A DNA stretch of 64,000 nt, taken from positions 40,568,106 through 40,632,105 of the forward strand of contig CM071573.1 in NCBI GenBank assembly GCA_036426205.1. The letters are read 5' to 3'. The stretch comes from Ascaphus truei. Lineage: Eukaryota > Chordata > Amphibia > Anura > Ascaphidae. A program made the position numbers and the translations under genes. Below, piece after piece: positions 56,245 through 64,000 of the stretch (position 1 is its first letter; each line of letters starts with the position of its first letter). The notes beneath the pieces were generated by a model. It did no database searches. It had not been told where the DNA came from and was given only the letters and a program-made list of their open reading frames with translations.

Positions 56245-56300
56245 CACATGACCATGCCCTGAAGAAGTGTCATTTGACACGAAACGCGTAGGTGGTGACG
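56245..56300 (+). ncRNA. Hammerhead ribozyme, best candidate
   Basis: Plus strand: stem I strand ATGCC, CTGAAGA (56259-56265), stem II GTGTC-ATTT-GACAC (perfect 5 bp), GAAA (56281-56284), short stem III AC-GC-GT, cleavage triplet GTA (56288-56290) and GGTGG pairing back to stem I (two G-C and two G-U pairs). Every invariant core base is present. The extra A before stem II is shared with the 16.2-kb motif. This is a type I arrangement like PLE hammerheads. Activity is predicted, not shown. Confidence 0.75.
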
Positions 56301-57954
56301 TCATACGCAGCGACGTTACGTCCGTAACGACGGACTTCCGTGCTGCTGCCCCAGGACGCTATTAGGAGATTTCTTGGAGATACAAGGTCTGTTTTTTTAC
56401 CAACTAGGCAACTTAGTTCTCCCTATTCCCTTTACCAACTAGGGGGTCTCCTTTAGTGTATGGGTGTTAGTACCCTATCCTTGGTGGGTGTCACGGGCGT
56501 CCTTCGGTCGATTTGATAGTTTTGAATGTAGTGTCTTATGATTCTTATTGTGATACAATTTATTGTGGTAATCTTTGTTTTATATTATAAAGATGTATGC
56601 ATTAATTTCGGTTTTCTGGTTTCTTTTCCATGCGCTCCTATTTTTGTGTTTATATATGCTGAGTATGCCCCGCTGATCACAGGAAACTAGGAGCTGCTGG
56701 GGAGACTTGAATAGCCGAGGGAGAGCAACTGGAGGGGCAGCGCGCACAAATACCCCCCTTTCTACTCGGCATTCTAAGATCATAGCTTCTTCAAATGAGG
56801 GAAACAGAGATCCTAAAACCACAAGAGGCATCTTCCAAGCTGCATGGGGTGCCTGTCACGCCTTCTTCCCACTTCCAAACACCAACACAATATTCCATAC
56901 TGTGATTATACTCTGCACTGTCTTGCTGGTCCCTCCAGCATCAAAGCAGTTAAAGCAGCAGCCCACTCCATATTAATATTGTTTTCTGATTTTTGGAACC
57001 TCGGTATTGTATACAGATGGACGTTTGACATTCACAAGATAAATATATTTTTCTCCCGCACATAATAGAAAATGTAGGCAATATACATCACTGACATGAA
57101 GAACATTTGCGGTGTTAAAATAAGAAAAGGAAGGAGCTGTATATGTTGAGATACAATGAAGCAGATGAGGCTGCTGCTGTGTACATTGCTTCTTGAGTAA
57201 TAGTATGAGCACACAGTACTCTGAGTGATGGGATAAGATAAATATTATTACAGATACATTTGCAGTTAGTTTGACTTTCCATTATCCAACTGCAAAGCAA
57301 GCTGATCAAGACACAACCTATACAGCTGAGGCTAACAGAACCAGCCAGTGGGGAACTAATACAGTTGTGTTAATAGATTTCGGCATTGATATGTGGAATG
57401 TATCTCTCTGGTAGCCTGCATACTTTGACAGTACAGCATCTTCCCTCAGTTATCATAAGGTATAGTCCATTATATTACTTTTACAGGCTCCGAGCTGTGA
57501 ACTCTTGGTACTTTACTATTGCAAACATGTGTCAGATCTCTCAATTGCTTTTCCATCCTGGAATCCTTCTTTTATGTCACCCCTTCTAGTTTTAAAATAG
57601 ATTCAGGGGTTTGGTTAAACGAGGAAAGGAGCTTATTTTTTCATCTAACTCCTTTGTTGCCAGAGTAATTACACCAGCCCTGATGGTGATGTGCGGACTT
57701 GCCCCCTTTTGCTTTGCCGATTTTAAGTTCCAGATCGAACATTGTCATTTGGAATTTCACCAGAAAGAGAAGAATCTACCCATAAAAATGCGTTTTACAG
57801 GAGAGGAACAAAACCTACGGTCACAGCAGACCAGGACTATTCTACTGGATGAAGCACCAGACAGGACACCAAAGTCAAATATAAGTATCGTTATTCTGGC
57901 GAGAGCCAGCAGACCCAACACAAAATCCCCATAGAGCTACAGGAGGGCCTAACT
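56301..57954. other. Unassigned stretch after hammerhead
   Basis: The first 230 bp (CGTCATACGCAGCGACG, GTGTCACGGGCGTCC) are probably PLE 3' sequence. From about 56600 on I recognise nothing. A 107-codon ORF at 57611 lacks any known domain. Confidence 0.35.
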
Positions 57955-58503
57955 AATACGGCGGGTTCCGTTCTGAGGACCGCCATAAAGCAAAAATCGC
58001 CGGAAAGTGGAACCGGCGATTTTCGTTAGGTGCGCATGCGCAGACCGGCAATGTGCCGTTTTGCGCATGCGCGACAGAAGGAAACCCCTCCATTCCGCAC
58101 ATGTGCGACCCCTGGCCAGCCCGTTCTGCGCATGCTCGACCCCTGGCCTGGCCCGTTCTGTGCGTACATGGCGGCGACATGGCGGCCCCCTTCTTGGCAC
58201 CGCCGTTTCGGCACTCCGCCGAAAAGCAGAGTGCCGAGAAGCAGGGTCCTGCTGTAAACAGACCCTGGCCCATACATTTTAATCGCACCTGTAACTGTTG
58301 CATACGCCTATAATATATATTATCTCTAACTGTGCATGCAATGTCTTGTATATAATGTATAATCTTTTCACTTATGTAACTATGTATTGTAACCATGTAT
58401 TATTTGTCATCTTAACTCTATGCCCAGGACATACTAGAAAACGAGAGGTAACTCTCAATGTATTACTTCCTGGTATTTTATAAATAAATAAAATAAAATA
58501 CAA
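57955..58503 (+). mobile_element. SINE-like unit with CpG-rich head and LINE-type tail
   Basis: The CpG-rich head (57955-58280) includes an ATCGCCGG...CCGGCGAT inverted pair and three GCGCATGC motifs. The AT-rich tail has GTTTTC-like text, CCCAGGACATACTAG, GAGAGGTAACTCTCAATG and ends in (ATAAA)n at about 58485-58500. That tail is the kind found at the 3' end of amphibian CR1/L2-type LINEs, so the unit may be a composite non-autonomous element. Confidence 0.6.
58031..58138 (+). promoter_or_regulatory. Three NRF1-type sites
   Basis: TGCGCATGCGCA (58031-58042), TTGCGCATGCGCG (58061-58073) and TGCGCATGCTCG (58127-58138). The first two match the palindromic NRF1 consensus; the third is one base off. 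Their regular placement in the element head suggests a promoter, which is inferred. Confidence 0.5.
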
Positions 58504-58921
58504 GGACAATCCTAAACAGTCTAGGTAACCGGTGCCACCGTAAGTATAGCTGGCTGCAATTCCCGGAGCAGCAACTTGAAATCTCCCGCTGTAGCAGCAC
58601 ACACAGCCTCGCTTTCAGGGCGCTTAACCCCTGGCTGTGCTCAAAGCTGTGACCATGCAGCAAGCTTAAGCCTATATGGGAACCATGTTGAATGGTTTAT
58701 GTAATACTAGCTGAGAGACCCGGCGTTGCCCGGGATGTAAATGCGTAATAGGTAGTATTATTTATAAATCGTGGAACAATAGGTGAGTATTTGTTGTAAA
58801 GGTTGGATAATAATATTGAAAAGAAAGATGGAAGAAAATGTAATACGATGTTGTATAAAAATGGTTTATTGTAACAGTCACACAGTACAATGTATATTTG
58901 GTGCTATAGTGATGTAAAATG
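58504..58921. other. Unassigned, with repeat-end motif
   Basis: ACTAGCTGAGAGACCCGGCG (from 58708) with CCCGGCGTTGCCCGGG forming a small hairpin is a motif seen at dispersed repeat ends in many animals; I cannot name the family securely. Confidence 0.35.
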
Positions 58922-59180
58922 TGAGGGTGTGTCATGCTAGGGTGTGAGGCGGCGGGGGGCGCGGTGGGTTGTGAGTGCTGTCTGTGAGAGGGGTCTGCAG
59001 GGTGTGAGGCGGCTGGTGTGGGCGTGGGTTGTGGAGTGCTGTCTGTGAGTGGGGGGTCCTGCTTAGGGTGTGAGGCGGTGGGTCATGATGTCGGTGCGTA
59101 GGGGCGGGGAGGCAGCAGGTGTGTGTGGCGGACAGGTAGTGTCGAGTGTGGGCGGGTGTCTGTTGAGTGCGTGCAGCGGC
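58922..59180 (+). repeat. 60-66-bp tandem repeat, GT-rich
   Basis: AGGGTGTGAGGCGG recurs at 58939, 58999 and 59065, with GTGCTGTCTGTGAG in each full unit. Two complete units and a partial third. Confidence 0.85.
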
Positions 59181-61204
59181 TGTGAGGCGTGGTGGGATGA
59201 AAGGCAGAGAGGCCGGACGTAAGGGCGGGTGAAGGCAGAGGCGGAGGGTGGGGGGAGCGGTAGCGGGTAGGTGGGCAGGAAGGCGAAGGGGGCGGTGAAG
59301 GGAGGAGGGGGTGGGGAGGGGGGAGGGGTGGAGGAGGGGGCAAGGGTGGAGGAGGGGGCAAGTGGTCGCGCGTGGAGGAGGGGAAGGTGTTGAGGAGGGG
59401 GACAATGTTAGAGAGGGCGGTTAGGCGAGGAGGGGGGAGGGTTAGAGGAGGGGGAGGGTAGAGACGGGGAGTGTAGTGGAGGGGGAAGGCGTTAGAGGGG
59501 GGGGAGGACGGTTCAGGAGGGTGTGGGACGGGGGAAGTGTGGGAGGGCGGGGAGGGGAAGGGGGGATAAGGGACGTGGAGGCTTTTGTGTGTTGGAGGGG
59601 GGGGGAGAGGGGAGGGAGGGGTGGGGGGAAATGAGCCAGGGGGGGTTGAAAGGGCCGAGGAGAGGAGGGTGGTGTGGTGAAAAGGGAGGCGTGGGAGGGC
59701 GGTCTGGACAAGGGCGCAGATGAGCTCGGGGGGGGGAAGGGGAGGGTGGGGGAAGGGGGAAGTGAGGTGGGAAGGGGGAGGCAGGGGGGGAAGTGGTGGA
59801 AGGTGGTGGGAGGGAGGAAGGTGGGGGAAGGTGGGAAGGAAGGGAGTGGAGGTGGATGGGGAGAGGGGAGAAAGGGGTGGAGGTGGTGGGAAGGGGGAGA
59901 GGGGGGAGGTGGTGGGAAGGGGGAGATAGGGTGGGAAGGTGTTTGGTGGGAAGCGTGGGGAGCTGGTGGGAGGGGGAAGACAGGGGGGATGGTGTGAGGA
60001 ATGGTGGACCGGAGGGGGGAAGTGGAGGTGTGCAGGGGGAGGAGGTGGTTGGGAAGGGGGTACTTGGCTGAGGTGGTGGGAGGGGGGAGGGGGGCGAGAT
60101 GAGTGGGAAGCGGGGGGAGGGTGGTGGGAAGGGGGGCGCGGGAGTTGGATGGGACCCCTGTCGGGGTGGGGGGTGCGTGGGAACAGGGGCGGGAGGGGGG
60201 GGGAGCGTAGGGGAAGGGGGAGGGGGGGGGGGTGTCCCGGTGTTGGAGGGGGGTGGTTGGTGGGAAGCGGGTGGTGGGGAGGTGGTGGGAGGGGGGGAGG
60301 TGGGGGCAAGGGGGGACGTGGCAGGGGTTGAGGTTGAGAGGGAAGGGGATGAGTTCAGTGGGGGCATGGTGTGGAAGGGGATGGCCTAGGTGGGAACGGG
60401 GGGGGGATCGGCGGCCAGTGAAGGGGGGGGGCTTTGGTGGCTCGACAGGCCTCCGGTGGGAAAGGGGGGGGGGCGGGGAGGGGGGGGGAGCGGGAAGGGG
60501 GAGGGGGGAGGAGGCGTGGGACAGGGGGGGGAGCGGGCGAGGGGTTGAGAAGGGTGGGCTGGCTGGGGGGGCGGCCGGGAGGCAGTGGGGAGGGGGGAGC
60601 GGGAGGCGGTGGGAAGGGGGGGAGGACGTGCGGTGGGAAAGGAGGGGGGGGGGAGGCGAGGGGTGGGAAGGAGGGGGGGGAGCGGCGGAGGTGGAAGGGG
60701 GGGGGGAGGCGGTGGGCGGGAAGGAGGGGGGGAGGCGGCGGGGGGGCGGGGGCATAGGGGGGGAGGCGCGGGGAGCCTGGCGGGAAGGGTGGGAGGCGGT
60801 GGCGGGGGTTGGGGGAGGCGGTACGGTGGGCAAGGGGTGGGGGAGGCTGTGGGTGGGGGAGGCGGTGGGTGAGGCGGGAGGGTGGGAGGCAAGGGGGGGT
60901 GGACGGGGAGGCGGCGAGGGGGGGGTGGAGGGGAGGAGGACGGGTTTAGGAAAGCGGGGGGTGAGGGGAGGTGAAGGGGGGGGTGGAGGGGAGGGTGAAG
61001 GGGGGGGTGGAAGGGAGGGGAGGGGCGGGTTGAAGGAGGTGAAGGGGGGGTGGTGGGGGAAGGGAGGGTGAAGGGAGGTGAAGGGGGGGGGTGAATGGGA
61101 GGTGAAGGGGGGGTTGAAGAGGGGGGGGGGGGGGGAGGGGAGGTGGGGAGGTGAAGAGGGTGGGGGGTGGGGCGGGGGAGGGGAGGTGAAGGGGAGGTGA
61201 AGGG
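59181..61204 (+). repeat. G-rich, strand-asymmetric satellite
   Basis: About 2 kb made almost only of G and A on the plus strand, built from degenerate GGTGGGAAGGGGGAGG-like units, becoming GGTGAAGGGGGGG at the right edge. Pyrimidines are rare. The proline-rich and glycine-rich ORFs across it are translation of the repeat and not genes. It runs into the assembly gap. Confidence 0.95.
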
Positions 61205-61305
61205 NNNNNNNNNNNNNNNNNNNNNNNNNNNNNNNNNNNNNNNNNNNNNNNNNNNNNNNNNNNNNNNNNNNNNNNNNNNNNNNNNNNNNNNNNNNNNNNN
61301 NNNNN
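61205..61305. other. Assembly gap (N)
   Basis: A run of 101 N, probably a placeholder because the adjacent G-rich satellite could not be assembled. True length is unknown. Confidence 0.98.
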
Positions 61306-62235
61306 AGACATACAGTGCTTTCACAAATATATAGTAGATATGTAATACCAGTTTAAGAGAAAGCATTAGCAGGTTAGTATTTGCATCTAAAATGATGCAT
61401 CTTACAGTGATCATCTTTAAGTGAGAATATATAGTTAGACTAGAGTTGGACTATAGGTGGACTGGGGACCGCATCTTTCTGCAAACCCTTCTACACAAGA
61501 CAACAAACGGTGAGCTTATCTGACCACACTATGAGCCCATGCTTGTCAGCCTGTATTTTTTTTTACCATTGAACATTTTTATTGCCTTTTCCATAACAAA
61601 ACATATTGCATTTCAACAAGACCACAAAGTACCAGTTTACAGTGATAGCCAGTATTTTTACCTCCCCACAGCCTGTACACCTTATTTACTGCAGCCTCTC
61701 CCAACAGACTGCACACAACCCCCCCCCCCCCCCCCCCACCAACTCCCTCTGCAAACCCTGAATAGGCCCTAGCATTGCAGCAAAACATTTTGGCAAGGAA
61801 AAGGCTCACTTCTGCTGTTTAGTCTGCACACACTCACTTGGCTCACAACAGCTTCATGCAACATTACCTACCTCTGTGATAATGAACCTGGTAAGTATTC
61901 TTTCTTGTGCTTCAAGGAAATGTTACTCTCTCCATCCATTATAATCCCCTCCCCCCTGGTCCACACCCAATATCATTATACACCCTGGATTACTCAAAAG
62001 CCTTGCACTATCTACTGAATGTTGGTGGAAAACTCTGAAAATCAGCACACCTACCACCGCTTGCTCTAATGGCAAACATCACAAATTTACAACTTGCAAA
62101 CAACGGCTCTAATTTCTACTCATACTGTTACTCTCTTTAGCAGGTGATATTGAACTTAACCCAAGCCCTCCCTTTTCAACTCTGTCCCATACCCCTGAGA
62201 ATACCCCCTTCAAATTCCAAAAAGGTCTATAAGTC
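61306..62235. other. Unassigned; likely LINE 5' UTR in the right part
   Basis: Includes a poly-C run (about 61720-61738). The sequence from about 61840 leads into the LINE endonuclease without a visible boundary, so some of it is probably the LINE 5' region. Confidence 0.4.
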
Positions 62236-64000
62236 GCCCATATAAATATTCAGAGCCTGGTGCCCAAACTGCATGAACTAAAGGCATGGTGCCTTATGCA
62301 CAAACCCAAAGCCATCGTTCTCACAGAAACATGGCTAACCTCTAGAACCCCTGATGCAAATATCGCCATTCAGGGATACTCCATTTCTAGGAAAGATAGG
62401 TCAAACAGGAGGGGAGGGGTGTTATTATATTGCAGACACCTTACAATTTACACTGTTAAATTGCCCCCCAAGCCCACCCTCTTTTGAAATCCTAGTTGGC
62501 AAAATCTGCCTCCCCTTTTCTAAGCCCATTCTGATTGCTGGCATCTACCGCCCCTCTAAAGTCCCTGAATGATATCACCCAGTTTCTTTGCTCCATTTCC
62601 TCTCTGAATGAGAAGAGTGAGCTGCTAGTTCTTGGAGATTTCAAATACAATTGGCTTGCCCCTAAAAACCACAAAATCCAGATACAACTCAAGTCACTTA
62701 ACCTAACACAACTCATTTCCCAACCCACACGGACAAACCTGAAATCTCATAACCATTCCTTGCTAGACTGGATTCTCTTCTCAAACCCCAGCAGAATCCA
62801 ATCCTCTGGCATCCTTCCTGACATTTTTCAGTGACCATGCAATAGTGTACTGTGTAAGGAAAATTAAACCGCCCTAATCAAGACCTAAAGTTCTCCTCAC
62901 TAGAACATTTAGAAACTTTAATCCACAACAGCCCAAACATGAACCTCATTCTGTGAGTACCCCTATAGCCCCACCCTCTCCAGTCACTACTCAGAATTTT
63001 CAATTTGTCCCAGTATCTGAAGAGGAGATTACACAAGCGCTCCTCAAATTAAAACTAAGCAGCCAATGTGGACCTAACACTGCAATCTAAGTTCCTAAGA
63101 CTTGGTGCCCCAGCCATTGCCAAACCAATTGCGTCCATAGTCAACTCTATTCTGGCTGCAGGTCATATACCTAAGACTGGGAACACTGCCAGAGTTGCCC
63201 CAATCTTCAAAAGTCGGGACAAAAACACTGTCTCAAACTACAGGCCAAACTCCATTCTCCCAATACTATCTGTTCTGGAACCAAAGGGAAATACGCTGGG
63301 TAATATATGGCCAGACAGCTTAACTAGTTCCCTTTACAAGCACCACAAGTTCTTTTTCTTTTCTTCACTTTATTGAAAAGCAGCAGATTACAAAGTCACT
63401 TGTAGATGGTGTAGTGAGAGAGAGTTTGTCTACAATAATAGTGCTTGATAGTAGGGACAAAAGTAAAAACGATACTTCTTACCAAGAACTGAAGGGCATA
63501 GTAGTGCTTGCTAGCCTGCTGAGGTGAAAAGAAAGCAAAATGGAGGGTGTCTCACAGGAACAGAGCCTGGGCTAAGGAAACTGTGAATACAAGCAGGGGG
63601 TAATGGAACAGTCCACTATGCCAGGGGAATGACAGGGGTTGTCATAGCAACCACTACCAGGAGGCTAGCAGATAGAGAAAGAAACTAATGTATCCTTTTC
63701 ACCTGCACTGGGAATAATAACTGTAGGGAAAGTGCTACTACATAAAGGGCCAGCAGGCAGAGCTGCAAAAAGGGAAAAAAGGAACAGAACTATGATTCTT
63801 GTTCCATGACACTATCCAAAATCATGGAAAAATGTGTTCACTCCCAATTAAGCGATTACTATACCAAGACAAATTTCCCAGGCCAATTCCAATATGGCTT
63901 TCGCCCCAAGCACTCGACGGTAACTACCCTGCTAAAAGTTTGCAATGAAATCCAGTGTGGAATGGAAATGGGACGACTCACTGGTGCAATATACCTAGAT
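62236..64000 (+). pseudogene. Jockey-superfamily LINE (CR1/L2/Rex1-like), truncated by window end
   Basis: Plus-strand LINE polyprotein. Endonuclease: HINIQSLVPKLHELKAWC at 62236, LTETWL with the catalytic Glu, GDFKYNWL near 62636 (consensus GDFN, Asn changed to Lys), HSLLDWIL, and SDH near 62835, reached only after a 1-base shift. Reverse transcriptase: SKFLRLGAPAIAKPIASIV at 63086, ARVAPIFKS and VSNYRP near 63235; then a solo LTR interrupts. It resumes at 63812 with KIMEKC..., YGFRPKHST near 63890 and GAIYLD (motif A) at the window end. Several frameshifts. Further RT motifs lie beyond the window. Confidence 0.85.
63271..63811 (-). mobile_element. Solo LTR (541 bp) inside the LINE RT
   Basis: Begins TGTTCTGGAAC and ends GTTCCATGACA with an exact 5-bp duplication CTATC (63266-63270, 63812-63816). 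An AATAAA signal on the minus strand (complement of 63369-63374) gives the orientation. Removing the LTR and one duplication restores continuity of the LINE RT reading, so the insertion postdates the LINE. Confidence 0.85.

Noticed and set aside
57611..57934. 107-codon plus-strand ORF with a hydrophobic segment
   Set aside because: No recognised domain, no splice or promoter evidence and no clear start context; kept only as unassigned.
58932..61414. Long proline-rich or glycine-rich ORFs up to 463 codons
   Set aside because: They are translations of a G-rich low-complexity repeat, some reading through the N gap, and exist in several frames on both strands.
1..64000. tRNA, rRNA or mitochondrial insertions
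   Set aside because: I saw no tRNA B-box-like GGTTCGAATCC or rRNA text on reading; a tRNAscan or Rfam run would be decisive.

Overview
This window looks like intergenic or intronic DNA from a vertebrate, most likely an anuran amphibian. I found no complete host gene. What can be read is a dense, nested deposit of transposable elements. The call rests on a Tx1-like LINE of the kind first described in Xenopus, Penelope-like elements (PLEs) with hammerhead-ribozyme motifs, and many short palindromic hAT-type elements. A 101-base run of N marks an assembly gap at 61205-61305.

Layout. 0-9.5 kb: fold-back elements, including a 2.8-kb palindrome at 5774-8589, and three hammerhead-like loci. 9.5-13.5 kb: a decayed sense-strand PLE interrupted by a solo LTR, a 324-bp insert and a GC-rich MITE. 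15.7-19.5 kb: a 3.76-kb palindrome whose two arms each carry the PLE C-terminal GIY-YIG nuclease region and a hammerhead. 19.5-27 kb: a nearly full-length Tx1/L1-type LINE on the minus strand, with ORF2 about 1,310 codons, ORF1 about 885 codons and two 243-bp 5' monomers, broken by a few stops and frameshifts. 27-58 kb: at least twelve copies of one palindromic hAT-like MITE, many with 8-bp target duplications, plus octamer-bearing MITEs, TTAA-flanked elements, two further solo-LTR or PLE-like insertions and microsatellites. 58-61.2 kb: a SINE-like unit with NRF1-type sites, then a 2.2-kb strand-asymmetric G-rich satellite ending at the gap. 62.2-64 kb: a Jockey-superfamily (CR1/L2/Rex1-like) LINE on the plus strand, split by a solo LTR and running off the window.

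The only host-gene candidate is at 38.03-38.23 kb: a TATA box, a 26-codon upstream ORF, an ATG in optimal Kozak context, 17 codons resembling a signal peptide, and a GTAAGG donor. A possible antisense terminal exon lies at about 39.20-39.32 kb. Both are tentative.

The most interesting theme is the repeated pairing of hammerhead-like motifs with fold-back architecture. At least nine motifs lie in 64 kb. In the four fold-backs with a motif in each arm the motifs point outward from the centre, which suggests head-to-head dimers of PLE 3' ends. Hammerheads in PLEs are established; the repeated outward inverted-dimer layout is what deserves a second look.
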